A stretch of DNA of 64,000 nucleotides from Lysobacter sp. MMG2 (GTDB lineage Bacteria > Pseudomonadota > Gammaproteobacteria > Xanthomonadales > Xanthomonadaceae), in assembly GCF_016735495.2 (NCBI RefSeq), contig NZ_JAERQY020000005.1:124001-188000 (forward strand), given 5' to 3'. Of this stretch, positions 18,102 through 26,096 are shown piece after piece; the stretch's first letter is position 1, and each line of letters opens with the position of its first letter. Both the position numbers and the translations under genes were made by a program. The notes beneath the pieces were generated by a model that did not search any database, was not told the origin of the DNA, and was given only the letters and a program-made list of their open reading frames with translations.

Positions 18102-18422
18102 TCAGACCGCGTTCACGCGTGTCTGGCACTCCAGCACGAGCATCGCCGCGCCGTTGGGAACGCACATGGACGGACTGGTGTCGAGCACGAGCGCGCGTCC
18201 GCCCGCGAACACCCGCGTGCTGCCCTGCAGCCATTGCCCACCCGTGCAGCGAAGCGCGTCGGCCGGCGCAGGCAGATTGCAGTGCGCGATCTCGTACGGC
18301 GCAGCCACCGTCACCACCGGATGACCCGCCAGCGTCACGCGCGAGTACGGAATCGTCGGCACGGCGGGACCGCCGTGCGAGCACGTGACGCTGGCGCCCA
18401 GGTGCAGCACGAGTCCGGCCAT
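18102..18422 (-). CDS. PAAR-like spike-tip protein
   Basis: A 106-residue protein whose layout resembles PAAR proteins, which cap the spike of phage tails and type VI secretion systems: short beta-hairpins with C-S-H-G-G, V-T-L-A-G-H-P-V-V, H-C, R-C-T-G-G-Q-W-L-Q-G-S and a C-terminal L-E-C, giving His and Cys residues that could bind the structural metal. It follows the gpV-like gene with a single-base gap, and that gene is the natural partner. The family call relies on the pattern and context rather than a strong motif. Confidence 0.72.
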   Translation of the reverse strand: MAGLVLHLGASVTCSHGGPAVPTIPYSRVTLAGHPVVTVAAPYEIAHCNLPAPADALRCTGGQWLQGSTRVFAGGRALVLDTSPSMCVPNGAAMLVLECQTRVNAV

Positions 18423-18423
18423 C

Positions 18424-18951
18424 TCACACCACCGTCAGCGCGCCGTCGTTGATGGTGACCATCGAGCCGGCCAGCACGATGCTCGCGCCGCGACCGTTGC
18501 TGATGGTGATCCCGGCGTCGTTGACCGCGATCGACGCACCCGATTGCGAGCGCAACAGCACCCCGCCGTCGGGACCGGGCATGTCCGACACGCTGAGCGC
18601 ATTGCGGCCCGGCGTCTGCAGCACCAGGCTCGGTGCGACCGCCTGCCCCGCCTGCGCCAGCGACGGAAGCTCGGCCGCATCGACCCAGTAGCCGCCCACC
18701 CAGATCGGCAGCTCCGCATCGCCTTGTTCGAACTCCACCCACACCGGCGCACCCACCGGCGGCAGCAGGAACATGCCGCTCTGGTGGCCGGCCACGGGCA
18801 CGCAGGGCATCGCCCAGCGCGCATCGCCGTTGAAGATCTTGGGAACCTGCACGAGCACGCGCCCGAGTTGCAGCGGGTCGATGTTGTCCACCACCACCCC
18901 GCGATGCTTGCCGTAGTGGCGCAGCGGCGCGGGCTTGCTCGTATGCGGCAT
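18424..18951 (-). CDS. Phage baseplate protein V / VgrG-like spike protein
   Basis: A 175-residue protein with the OB-fold of gpV/VgrG spike proteins: H-Y-G-K-H-R-G-V-V-V-D-N-I-D-P-L-Q-L-G-R-V-L-V near the start, then P-V-G-A-P-V-W-V-E-F-E-Q-G-D-A-E-L-P-I-W-V-G-G-Y-W, a segment typical of baseplate spikes. The C-terminal third (I-T-I-S-N-G, S-I-V-L-A, V-T-I-N-D-G) looks like the start of a triple-stranded beta-helix. The ATG at 18951 was chosen because it gives a family-like N-terminus; upstream starts add unrelated residues. No tail sheath, tube or T6SS genes are nearby. Confidence 0.82.
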   Translation of the reverse strand: MPHTSKPAPLRHYGKHRGVVVDNIDPLQLGRVLVQVPKIFNGDARWAMPCVPVAGHQSGMFLLPPVGAPVWVEFEQGDAELPIWVGGYWVDAAELPSLAQAGQAVAPSLVLQTPGRNALSVSDMPGPDGGVLLRSQSGASIAVNDAGITISNGRGASIVLAGSMVTINDGALTVV

Positions 18952-19039
18952 GTCGCAGGTCCTTGGACGTGTGTCCCCCCTGTCCTTGCGAACGTGAACG
19001 GTGGTTGGCGCAGGACATGCCATGCCGCTCGTCGGAACA

Positions 19040-19097
19040 TTCAACCAGATGGTTGACAATCGATCCGGCACGAATCACATTCAACCACATGGTTGAA
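19040..19097 (+). promoter_or_regulatory. Two palindromic operators and promoter of the ArsR-type regulator
   Basis: Two copies of nearly the same palindrome flank the presumed promoter: TCAACCAGATGGTTGA at 19041-19056 and TTCAACCACATGGTTGAA at 19080-19097. Their centres are exactly 40 bases apart, about four helical turns. The first contains a consensus -35 box (TTGACA, 19053-19058), the second covers the likely start site and the ATG at 19089. ArsR-family dimers bind such sites, so autorepression by occlusion is a strong inference. A -10 near 19076 would make the mRNA leaderless or nearly so. Confidence 0.75.
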
Positions 19098-19487
19098 TTA
19101 ACTTCCGATCGTCTCGACGCCGTGTTCCGCGCGCTCTCCGACCCGACGCGACGCGCGATGCTGCGCAACCTCTCGCGCCAGCCGCGCAGCGTGGGCGAGC
19201 TGGCCGAACCGTTCGAGATCTCGCTGGCCGCCGCCTCCAAGCACATCAAGGTGCTGGAAGGCGCGGGACTGGTGCAGCGCGAAGTGCAGGGCCGTACGCA
19301 TGTATGCCGCCTCGACGCTCGCCCGCTGCACGCGGGCATGGAATGGATGCGCCACTACGAGCAGTTCTGGAACCAGCGCCTGGATGCCCTCGACGCCTTG
19401 TTGCGCGCCGAGGACCGCGATCAAGCCGCACGCAAGGCCCCCACGCGCAAAGCACCTAATGCACGACCGCCCAGGAGCAAGCGATGA
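19089..19487 (+). CDS. ArsR-family transcriptional regulator
   Basis: A 132-residue winged-helix repressor of the ArsR/SmtB superfamily: A-L-S-D-P-T-R-R-A-M-L, G-E-L-A-E-P-F-E-I-S-L-A-A-A-S-K-H-I-K-V-L-E-G-A-G as the recognition helix, and a basic C-terminal tail. It lacks the cysteine metal-binding motif of true ArsR and belongs to the branch that is usually encoded next to SRPBCC/AHSA1 proteins, as here. The ATG at 19089 lies inside the second palindrome; no ribosome binding site precedes it. Probable autoregulated repressor of the downstream SRPBCC gene. Confidence 0.9.
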   Translation: MVELTSDRLDAVFRALSDPTRRAMLRNLSRQPRSVGELAEPFEISLAAASKHIKVLEGAGLVQREVQGRTHVCRLDARPLHAGMEWMRHYEQFWNQRLDALDALLRAEDRDQAARKAPTRKAPNARPPRSKR

Positions 19488-19588
19488 AGCCGGTGACCGT
19501 ACGCGTGAGTCGTCGCTTCAGGGCACACGAGATGGCTGAGCGGCAGATCGAGCCCTTTTCCCCCGACACGACGGAGATTCCACGATGA
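19484..19588 (+). CDS. 34-residue ORF, possible remnant of an SRPBCC gene
   Basis: A short frame overlaps the stop of the ArsR gene by four bases (ATGA) and the start of the next SRPBCC gene by four bases (ATGA). It follows a good AGGAGC ribosome binding site. Its first twelve residues, M-K-P-V-T-V-R-V-S-R-R-F, read like the beginning of another SRPBCC/AHSA1 protein, but the rest does not. The simplest view is that a second SRPBCC gene has been deleted down to its start, leaving a leader that keeps the operon translationally coupled. It could also be a genuine small protein. Confidence 0.45.
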   Translation: MKPVTVRVSRRFRAHEMAERQIEPFSPDTTEIPR

Positions 19589-20124
19589 ACGACTTCGGCA
19601 TCGTCACCGCGCCCGACACGGTGCGCATCGAACGCCTCCTGCCCGGCCCGATCGAACGCGTCTGGGCCTACCTCACCGAATCGGAGAAGCGCGGCACCTG
19701 GCTGGCCCGCGGCGCGATGGACCTGCGACCCGGCGGCGCGGTGGAGCTGGTGTTCCACAACAATCGGCTCACCGACAACGACGTCGCGCCGCCGGAGAAA
19801 TACGCGAAGTTCGGCGGCGAGATCCACTCGCACGGCCAGGTCGTCGAATGCGATCCGCCGCGCCTGCTGGTCTTCACCTGGGACGAGGAGAACGGCGGCG
19901 ATTCGCAGGTGCGCATGGAACTGGCGCCGCAGGGCGACGAGGTGCGTCTGGTCCTCACGCACAGCCGCCTGGCCACTCGCGACGGCATGATCAGCGTTTC
20001 CGGCGGTTGGCACACGCACCTGGGCATCCTGGCCGACCGTCTCGCGGGTCGCACGCCGGCCGGATTCTGGGCGACGCATTCGCGCGTTGAAGCGGAGTAC
20101 GAGCGGCGCATTCCTGCGGCGTAA
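19585..20124 (+). CDS. SRPBCC (AHSA1/START-like) family protein
   Basis: A 179-residue protein of the SRPBCC superfamily, which forms a deep hydrophobic ligand pocket. Typical features are R-L-L-P-G-P-I-E-R-V-W-A-Y-L-T near the N-terminus, G-G-E-I-H-S-H-G-Q-V-V-E-C-D-P-P-R-L-L-V-F-T-W, and a C-terminal helix S-G-G-W-H-T-H-L-G-I-L. These ArsR-linked members often affect stress or drug sensitivity, but their ligands are mostly unknown. The ATG overlaps the stop of the small preceding frame. Confidence 0.88.
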   Translation: MNDFGIVTAPDTVRIERLLPGPIERVWAYLTESEKRGTWLARGAMDLRPGGAVELVFHNNRLTDNDVAPPEKYAKFGGEIHSHGQVVECDPPRLLVFTWDEENGGDSQVRMELAPQGDEVRLVLTHSRLATRDGMISVSGGWHTHLGILADRLAGRTPAGFWATHSRVEAEYERRIPAA

Positions 20125-20182
20125 GGCGCCGTGTGCGGTTGCGTTGGCCGTTGCGTTGGCCGTTGACTGATCCGCCCACCTG

Positions 20183-20223
20183 AGCCCTTCTCCCGCTTGC
20201 GGGAGAGGGGTTGGGGTGAGGGC
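20183..20223. repeat. Intergenic hairpin element A
   Basis: One copy of the dispersed element A: CCCTTCTCCCGC, TTGC loop, GGGAGAGGGG and the tail TTGGGGTGAGGGC. It sits between the SRPBCC gene and the FKBP lipoprotein gene on the same strand and could end transcription of the ArsR operon. Confidence 0.65.
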
Positions 20224-20238
20224 TGCTACTCTTGGCGC

Positions 20239-20691
20239 ATGAACCTTTTCCAGCGCGCTTCACTGCGCATCGCCGCCCTCGCCTTCACCGTCGCGCTCGC
20301 CGCCTGCGCCGATCCGGGGCCGCCGCCGGGCGGCACGATTCCCCGCTTCGAAGCCATCGACCAGCAGGTCGGCACCGGCGCGGTCGCCGCGTCCGGCCAG
20401 GACGTGACCGTGCACTACACCGGTTGGAACTACGACAGCCGCAAGCCCGACGGTCGCGGCGACAAGTTCGACAGCTCGCGCGATCGCAACGAGCCCTTCA
20501 CCTTCCTGCTCGGCGCCGGCCGCGTGATCCGCGGCTGGGACGAAGGCGTGGCCGGCATGCGCGTGGGCGGCAAGCGCGTGCTGATGATCCCGCCGGAATA
20601 CGGCTACGGGCGCAAGGGCGCGGGCGGCGTGATTCCGCCCAATGGCTCACTGGTGTTCGAGGTCGAACTGCTCGACGTCAAGGCGCACTGA
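20239..20691 (+). CDS. FKBP-type peptidyl-prolyl isomerase lipoprotein
   Basis: A 150-residue lipoprotein with lipobox L-A-A-C (Cys23) and one FKBP domain. Conserved elements are V-T-V-H-Y-T-G-W, K-F-D-S-S-R-D, F-L-L-G-A-G-R-V-I-R-G-W-D-E-G-V-A-G-M, I-P-P-E-Y-G-Y-G and L-V-F-E-V-E-L-L. The tryptophan of G-W-D and the tyrosine of Y-G-Y form the proline-binding pocket. It should catalyse cis/trans proline isomerisation at the inner or outer membrane and so assist folding of exported proteins. It converges with the luciferase-like gene 9 bases away. Confidence 0.95.
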   Translation: MNLFQRASLRIAALAFTVALAACADPGPPPGGTIPRFEAIDQQVGTGAVAASGQDVTVHYTGWNYDSRKPDGRGDKFDSSRDRNEPFTFLLGAGRVIRGWDEGVAGMRVGGKRVLMIPPEYGYGRKGAGGVIPPNGSLVFEVELLDVKAH

Positions 20692-20700
20692 GGCCACGCC

Positions 20701-21690
20701 TCAGGCCAGCGACGCGGCGGCCTGCGCGGCGATCTCGAACGAGTGCACGCGTGCGGCGTGTTCGAAGACATTGGCGGTGATCATCAACTCGTCGGGCTTG
20801 TGGCGTTCGATGAAGGCCGCCATGCCATCGCGCACGGTCGGCAGGTCGCCGACCACCGAACAGGCCAGCGCCTGCTCGACGCCGCTCTTCTCCAGCGGCG
20901 TCCAGTACGACTCGATGTCGTCGATCGGCGCCGGAATCAGGCCCGGCCGGCCGCGTCGCAGATTGACGAACGCCTGCTGCAAGGTCGTGAACGCACGCCG
21001 CGCCTGCGCGTTGCTTTCCGCACCGACCACGTTGAGCGCGAGCATCGCATAGGGCTGTTGCAACCGCTTAGACGGCTTGAACTCGCGACGGTACATGGTG
21101 AGCGCGTGATCCATCGCGTCGGGCGCGAAGTGCGAGGCGAACGCGAACGGCAGGCCCAATTGCGCGGCCAATCGCGCCGAGAACAGGCTCGACCCCAGCA
21201 ACCACACCGGCACGTCCAGCCCCGCGCCGGGCACGGCGCGCACGGCCTGCCCGGGCTGCACGGGTTCGAAGTAATGCAGCAGCTCGACCACGTCCTGCGC
21301 GAACATGTCGGCCGCCTCGAAGTAACGGCGCAGCGCGTGCGCGGTCGCATGGTCGGTTCCAGGCGCGCGCCCCAGCCCCAGGTCGATGCGATCGGGATAC
21401 AGCGATGCCAGCGTGCCGAACTGCTCGGCCACCTGCAGCGGCGCATGGTTGGGCAGCATGACGCCGCCCGCGCCGACACGGATCGTGCGCGTGCCACAGG
21501 CAACGTGACCGATCAGCACCGCCGTCGCGGCGCTGGCGATGCCCGGCATGTTGTGGTGCTCGGCCAGCCAGTAACGCTGGAAGCCCAGGCGCTCGGCATG
21601 GCGCGCCAGATCGAGCGTGTTGGCGAACGCCTGCGCGGCGTCGCTGCCTTCGGTGATCGGGGCCAGGTCGAGGACGGAAATCGGAACCAT
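20701..21690 (-). CDS. LLM-class flavin-dependent oxidoreductase (luciferase-like)
   Basis: A 329-residue member of the bacterial luciferase-like monooxygenase family, in the MsnO8/YhbW-like branch (S-V-L-D-L-A-P-I at the N-terminus, then [21 protein letters not shown], and D-L-G-L-G-R-A-P-G). Such enzymes use reduced FMN, usually supplied by a separate reductase, to oxidise an organic substrate. The substrate is not predictable. A run of TGCGGGCACTCCTTGCAGTG upstream contains its AAGGAG-type ribosome binding site. Confidence 0.92.
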   Translation of the reverse strand: MVPISVLDLAPITEGSDAAQAFANTLDLARHAERLGFQRYWLAEHHNMPGIASAATAVLIGHVACGTRTIRVGAGGVMLPNHAPLQVAEQFGTLASLYPDRIDLGLGRAPGTDHATAHALRRYFEAADMFAQDVVELLHYFEPVQPGQAVRAVPGAGLDVPVWLLGSSLFSARLAAQLGLPFAFASHFAPDAMDHALTMYRREFKPSKRLQQPYAMLALNVVGAESNAQARRAFTTLQQAFVNLRRGRPGLIPAPIDDIESYWTPLEKSGVEQALACSVVGDLPTVRDGMAAFIERHKPDELMITANVFEHAARVHSFEIAAQAAASLA

Positions 21691-21809
21691 GCGGGCACTC
21701 CTTGCAGTGACCTTCCGATGTGGGGCCGTGCCGCGCCGATCAAACCCGCGCAGCGTTCCACCCCCGCGCGTTCAGCATTGCACGTACGACGACACCGGCG
21801 TGTGAGGCC

Positions 21810-22256
21810 TCACCACAGGTCGAAGACCACGCCGTCGCGTTCGTTGTCCCAGATCGTGCTGAAGACCCACCACCGGCCATGTTCGAAGCACAGCTGGATG
21901 CTGTTGGCGCCGCGTTTGATCACGGGCGACTCCGGCGATTCGCGCGCTTCGTAGTGGCTCCACACATGGGCGACCTGGCCGAAGCGCTCCACGCGCTGGT
22001 CGATCTCGACCTCGAAGAAGCCGTTGGCGGCGAAGTACGGCGTGACGTCCTCGATGTAGCTGTCCACGCTGAACACCACCGAGCGCGTGCCGCCATCGGG
22101 TTCCACCACGGTACGCAGGCTGCGCGCCTGCGGGTGCTGGAGGAAGCGGAAGCGCGCCCAGTCGCGCGGCGCGCGGGCCGGGCCGGAAATGCACTCGTAG
22201 ATCGCACGCACGATCGTGGGGATGTCCTGCGTGTCCTGCCACCATTGCGGGTTCAT
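21810..22256 (-). CDS. NTF2/SnoaL-like protein
   Basis: A 148-residue cytoplasmic protein with the alpha-plus-beta cone fold pattern of the NTF2/SnoaL superfamily: an N-terminal helix (I-V-R-A-I-Y-E-C-I-S-G), a middle helix with S-V-D-S-Y-I-E-D-V-T-P-Y-F, and antiparallel strands (F-F-E-V-E-I, V-A-H-V-W-S-H-Y-E-A-R, G-R-W-W-V-F-S-T-I-W). No catalytic residues stand out. A ribosome binding site, AGGAGA, precedes the ATG. It lies 34 bases after a serine hydrolase gene on the same strand and may share its transcript. Confidence 0.75.
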   Translation of the reverse strand: MNPQWWQDTQDIPTIVRAIYECISGPARAPRDWARFRFLQHPQARSLRTVVEPDGGTRSVVFSVDSYIEDVTPYFAANGFFEVEIDQRVERFGQVAHVWSHYEARESPESPVIKRGANSIQLCFEHGRWWVFSTIWDNERDGVVFDLW

Positions 22257-22290
22257 CGGGGTTCTCCTTGTGTTTGGGCGATCGTGGCGG

Positions 22291-23916
22291 TCACGAGCCC
22301 GCTGCGCCGGACGCTTCCACCACAGGCTTCAAGCGCAGATCCTGGAAGTCGAAACTGAAATCCGTCAGCGGCGAGATCGCCTCCATCCGCGCCTCACGGA
22401 CTTCACCGTCCGCATCCAGCGCGAAGGTCATGAATGCATCCGCGTTGAGCCAGCGCTCGTTCCAGCGCACCACGAAGGTGTCGTTCTGCCAGGGCTCCAT
22501 CCGGCCGACGAGGTCGGGCGAGCGGCTGAAACGCACGGTGAGGCCGTCGTGCCCCTGTTCGACGACGACGTCGCCGTACCACGGATCGCGATACGTCTTC
22601 GCATAGGTCGACAACGGACGCGACGGCGGCGCATTGGCGGCGCGTGCCTGCACATGCTTGCGCCAGTCCTCGTCCGCCTTGCCTTTCGATTTGGCGAGCG
22701 CGGCGGCGTAGGCGGCCGTCCAGTCGGTGCGCGGCGCTTCGAGGAAGGCATCGAGCACGCGCATCGTCACCGCATTGAAGGCGCCGCCCACCTCAGCGTT
22801 GGTCAGCACGATCACGCCGAGGCCGCGCTGCGGTACCAGCGTCACGCGCGAGACCATGCCCGGCCAGCCGCCGGTATGCCAGACCAGCTTGTTGCCGCGA
22901 TAGTCGGACAACTGCCAGCCTTCGCCGTAGCCCAGGAAGTTCGGCTTCGCCGCTTCCAGTTCGGGCACGCTCGGCTTGGGGATCGTGATGGGGGTGATGA
23001 TCGACCACATCTGTTGCTGGCGTTCCTCACTGAACAACCGCTGCTGCGTGCCCTTGGCGTCGGTGAAGGTGCCGCCGGCGAGTTGCATGCGCATCCAACG
23101 GCTCATGTCGTGCACGCTGGAATAGAGTCCGCCCGCGCCGGACACGTTGCTCCACGACATGCGCGGTGCCGGTTGCAGATCCTTGAAATCGGCCTTGGCG
23201 TGGCCGGTGGCGACGTTGTCGCGTGGTCGCAGCGAGTCGCTGTTGAAGCGCGTGTCGCGCATGCCCAGCGGCGCGAAGATGCGCTGCTGCAGGAACTGCG
23301 CGTAGCTCTGCCCGCTGGCCTTCTCGATCACCAGCTGCGCCACACCGTAGAGGATGTTGTCGTAGGCGTACTGGCCGCGGAAGCTGCCGGTGAGCGGGAC
23401 GTCCTTGAGGCGCCGCGCGACTTCCTCGGTGGAGTAGTCCGTGCCCGGCCAGTACAGCAGATCGCCCGCGCCCAGGCCCAGGCCGCTGCGGTGCGCGAGC
23501 AGGTCGCGCACACGCATTTCCTGCGTCACGTAGGGATCGGACATGCGGAACCACGGCAGGTGGTCGATGACGCGGTCGTCCAGGCTCAGCTTGCCTTCGT
23601 CGGCGAGGATCGACAGCGATGCCGCGGTGAAAGCCTTGGTGTTGGAGGCGATGGCGAACAGCGTGTTCGCGTCGACCTTGGCCGGCTTGCCCATCTCGCG
23701 CACGCCGAAGCCGCGTTCGAGCACCACCTCGCCGTCCTTCACCACCGCCACCGCGATGCCCGGCACGTCGAACTGCCTGCGCACGTTCTCCACGTAGGCG
23801 TCGAAGTCCTGCAATTGCGAAGGCAGCGTGCCTTCCTGCGCCTGCGCGCCCTGCGCCAGCAGCGCGCCGGCCATCATCGTGCCGAGCACGCCCGCCTGCC
23901 TGATTCCCCGAAGCAT
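22291..23916 (-). CDS. Periplasmic serine hydrolase of the class C beta-lactamase family
   Basis: A 541-residue exported enzyme (signal peptide ending A-Q-A-Q) with the three beta-lactamase-family motifs: S-N-T-K at 91-94 (nucleophile Ser91), Y-D-N at 185-187 and H-T-G-G near residue 348. A C-terminal domain of about 100 residues (W-Y-G-D-V-V-V-E-Q-G and F-A-L-D-A-D-G-E-V) resembles DUF3471. Relatives act as peptidases, esterases or D-amino-acid peptidases; real beta-lactamase activity is not implied. Gap of 34 bases to the NTF2-like gene suggests an operon. Confidence 0.92.
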   Translation of the reverse strand: MLRGIRQAGVLGTMMAGALLAQGAQAQEGTLPSQLQDFDAYVENVRRQFDVPGIAVAVVKDGEVVLERGFGVREMGKPAKVDANTLFAIASNTKAFTAASLSILADEGKLSLDDRVIDHLPWFRMSDPYVTQEMRVRDLLAHRSGLGLGAGDLLYWPGTDYSTEEVARRLKDVPLTGSFRGQYAYDNILYGVAQLVIEKASGQSYAQFLQQRIFAPLGMRDTRFNSDSLRPRDNVATGHAKADFKDLQPAPRMSWSNVSGAGGLYSSVHDMSRWMRMQLAGGTFTDAKGTQQRLFSEERQQQMWSIITPITIPKPSVPELEAAKPNFLGYGEGWQLSDYRGNKLVWHTGGWPGMVSRVTLVPQRGLGVIVLTNAEVGGAFNAVTMRVLDAFLEAPRTDWTAAYAAALAKSKGKADEDWRKHVQARAANAPPSRPLSTYAKTYRDPWYGDVVVEQGHDGLTVRFSRSPDLVGRMEPWQNDTFVVRWNERWLNADAFMTFALDADGEVREARMEAISPLTDFSFDFQDLRLKPVVEASGAAGS

Positions 23917-24036
23917 CGTTTTCGCCGGCTCCCACTAGGTCTGTGTACAGCCTGGAAGATACCGCGTCCGCGCGCGAGGGCCGCAGGTCAGGGGCGCCCT
24001 GCATAATGTCGATCCTGCTCCCTCGCTGTGCCCCGC

Positions 24037-25287
24037 ATGCCCGCTTCTCCCGAATCCTCCGTGCGCCTGGCCATCATCGGCGGCGGCCCCGCCGGCCTGA
24101 TGGCCGCCGAAACCGCGCGCGCGACCGGCGTGGAGGTGGATCTGTTCGAGGCCAAGGGTTCGGTGGGGCGCAAGTTCCTCATCGCCGGCAAGGGCGGGCT
24201 CAACCTCACCCACGGCGAACCGCGACCGGCGTTCGATGCGCGCTATGGCGCCCGCGCGCGCGAAGTGGGCGCGTGGCTGGACGATTTCGACGCCGACGCG
24301 CTGCGCGCGTGGGCGCGCGGCTTCGGCGTGGAGACCTACGTCGGTACCTCGGGCCGCGTGTTTCCGGTCGATCGCAAGGCCGCGCCACTGCTGCGCGGCT
24401 GGGTACGGCGGCTGCGCGAGGACGGCGTGCGTTTCCACGTGCATCACACCTGGCTCGGCTGGCGCGACGACGGCGCGCTGCGCTTCGACACGCCCGAAGG
24501 TGAAATCGCCGTGCGGGCCGATGCGACGGTGCTCGCGCTCGGCGGCGGCAGTTGGCCGGAGCTGGGTTCGGATGGCGCCTGGGTTCCGGCCCTTGAGGCG
24601 CGCGAGGTGGACGTGGCGCTGCTGCAACCGTCCAATTGCGGGTTCGACATCGGCTGGAGCGCGCACTTCGCCGAGCGCCACGCCGGCGCGCCGCTGAAGC
24701 CCGTCATCGCGCACTGGCACGACGAACAGGGCCGCCCGCACGAATTGCAGGGCGAATGCGTGGTCACGCAGACCGGCATCGAGGGCAGCCTGATCTACGC
24801 GCTTTCGGCGATGCTGCGCGATGCGATCGCCGCTCACGGCGAAGTGCTGCTGGAACTGGACCTTGCCCCCGGCCGCGAACTGCACCGCCTGCGCGCCGAC
24901 CTGGAGAAGCCGCGCGGCGGCCGCAGCCTCACCGAACACCTGCGCCGCCATGCCGGCATCACGGGCGTGAAGGCCGCGCTGCTCTACGAGCTAATGGGCA
25001 AGGAGGCGATGCACGACACGCAACTGCTGTCGCGCACGATCAAGCGCCTGCCGTTGCGGCTGCTGCGCGCGCGCCCCATCGCCGAAGCGATCAGCAGCGC
25101 GGGCGGTGTGCGTCTGGAAGCGCTGGACGCCGACACGCTGATGCTGCACGCGATGCCCGGCGTGTTCTGCGCGGGCGAAATGCTGGACTGGGAAGCGCCG
25201 ACCGGCGGCTATCTGCTCACGGCCTGCTACGCGAGCGGGTTGCGCGCGGGGCGTGGGGCGGTGGCGTGGCTGGGCAGAAATGAGTGA
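24037..25287 (+). CDS. NAD(P)/FAD-dependent flavoprotein (TIGR03862/HI0933-like)
   Basis: A 416-residue flavoprotein of the HI0933/YhiN superfamily, the TIGR03862 branch. The N-terminal Rossmann FAD site reads A-I-I-G-G-G-P-A-G-L-M-A-A-E and is followed by G-R-K-F-L-I-A-G-K-G-G-L-N-L-T-H; the C-terminus closes the FAD site with F-C-A-G-E-M-L-D-W-E-A-P-T-G-G-Y. The substrate is unknown for this branch. ATG 24037 was chosen; a GTG nine bases earlier is possible. Divergent from the serine hydrolase gene, with about 120 bases between. Confidence 0.9.
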   Translation: MPASPESSVRLAIIGGGPAGLMAAETARATGVEVDLFEAKGSVGRKFLIAGKGGLNLTHGEPRPAFDARYGARAREVGAWLDDFDADALRAWARGFGVETYVGTSGRVFPVDRKAAPLLRGWVRRLREDGVRFHVHHTWLGWRDDGALRFDTPEGEIAVRADATVLALGGGSWPELGSDGAWVPALEAREVDVALLQPSNCGFDIGWSAHFAERHAGAPLKPVIAHWHDEQGRPHELQGECVVTQTGIEGSLIYALSAMLRDAIAAHGEVLLELDLAPGRELHRLRADLEKPRGGRSLTEHLRRHAGITGVKAALLYELMGKEAMHDTQLLSRTIKRLPLRLLRARPIAEAISSAGGVRLEALDADTLMLHAMPGVFCAGEMLDWEAPTGGYLLTACYASGLRAGRGAVAWLGRNE

Positions 25288-25303
25288 GTGATTCGCGGGC
25301 TTC

Positions 25304-25344
25304 GCCCTCACCCCAACCCCTCTCCCGCAAGCGGTAGAGGGGCT
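25304..25344. repeat. Intergenic hairpin element A (inverted orientation)
   Basis: Reads GCCCTCACCCCAACCCCTCT followed by CCCGCAAGCGGTAGAGGGGCT, the reverse complement of the element at 20183-20223. It lies between two convergent genes, where it could serve as a bidirectional terminator. The stem has a mismatch (GGTAG for GGGAG). Confidence 0.65.
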
Positions 25345-25369
25345 TTGTCGGTTCGGGCTGCTGGCGCGC

Positions 25370-26044
25370 TTACCGCCCCTGCGCGATCTTCTTGTCCGAC
25401 GTGTTCACGCCGCCGGCGATCGGGAAGTACTGCACGCTGGCGCACAGCTCGATGCCGTTGGCGGTCGCGGCCGGCAGGTCGGTGCCCTTCAGGCCGATCA
25501 GCTTGAGCGTTTCGCCGGTGGGGTCCTCGACCTTCGCCAGCGCGATGAAACCGGTCCGATTGCCGCCGCACATGGCATTGGCCGGCGACTGCGTCGGCGG
25601 GGTTTCCTCCAGCACGCGGCGCAGCTCCACCGGCTGCGAGGCGTCGACGATCATCGCTTGCGCATACGTGCTGCCCGGCGAGTACTGATCGCCGCCATTG
25701 ACCAGGGCGACGCGTTCGGTGGTGAAGGTCGCGCCGTTCTCGCCCTTGATCACCGTGTCCTCCAGCGAGAGCTTGCCGGTGACGGCGGTGGCCACCGGAT
25801 TGCCGGGATCGAACTCGCCCAGCGCGACCGGCTTGATCATCGGCGGCGCGGCGCGCTCGACCGGCTTGGCGTTGACGTCCGGCTGCGGATTGGCGGCCGG
25901 CGCCGGCGCGGTGATCGCTTCCGGCGGCGCGGTGTTGACCGGTGCCGAGGGCTCGCAGGCCGACAGGCCGGCCACCGCCATCAGCGCCGCCGCGACACGC
26001 GGGGCCATCCACACCACACCGGACTTCGTCATCGCCTTGCTCAC
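25370..26044 (-). CDS. Lipoprotein of unknown function
   Basis: A 224-residue lipoprotein with lipobox G-L-S-A-C (Cys30) and a Pro/Ala-rich linker (about 31-70) that would carry the folded part away from the membrane. The folded part has two cysteines (M-C-G-G and L-C-A-S) and motifs such as K-L-S-L-E-D-T-V-I-K-G-E-N-G-A, F-I-A-L-A-K-V-E and K-L-I-G-L-K-G. I recognise no family. A second ATG 15 bases downstream is an equally plausible start. It is followed after a 52-base gap by trhO on the same strand. Confidence 0.72.
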   Translation of the reverse strand: MSKAMTKSGVVWMAPRVAAALMAVAGLSACEPSAPVNTAPPEAITAPAPAANPQPDVNAKPVERAAPPMIKPVALGEFDPGNPVATAVTGKLSLEDTVIKGENGATFTTERVALVNGGDQYSPGSTYAQAMIVDASQPVELRRVLEETPPTQSPANAMCGGNRTGFIALAKVEDPTGETLKLIGLKGTDLPAATANGIELCASVQYFPIAGGVNTSDKKIAQGR

Positions 26045-26096
26045 AGATCAGGCTCCTTGCTGCCGTGGACGCGGCGGGGGAAGGCCGTGGGCCGCG

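Noticed and set aside
18102-18951. An integrated prophage
   Set aside because: Only two spike genes; no integrase, attachment repeats, capsid or lysis genes flank them.
22291-23916. An antibiotic-resistance beta-lactamase
   Set aside because: S-x-x-K, Y-x-N and H-T-G are shared by many class C-like peptidases and esterases; the DUF3471-like C-terminus and length argue against a true AmpC.
22216-24006. Long forward frame over the NTF2-like and serine-hydrolase genes
   Set aside because: His/Arg/Val-rich mirror of genes with complete catalytic motifs on the other strand.
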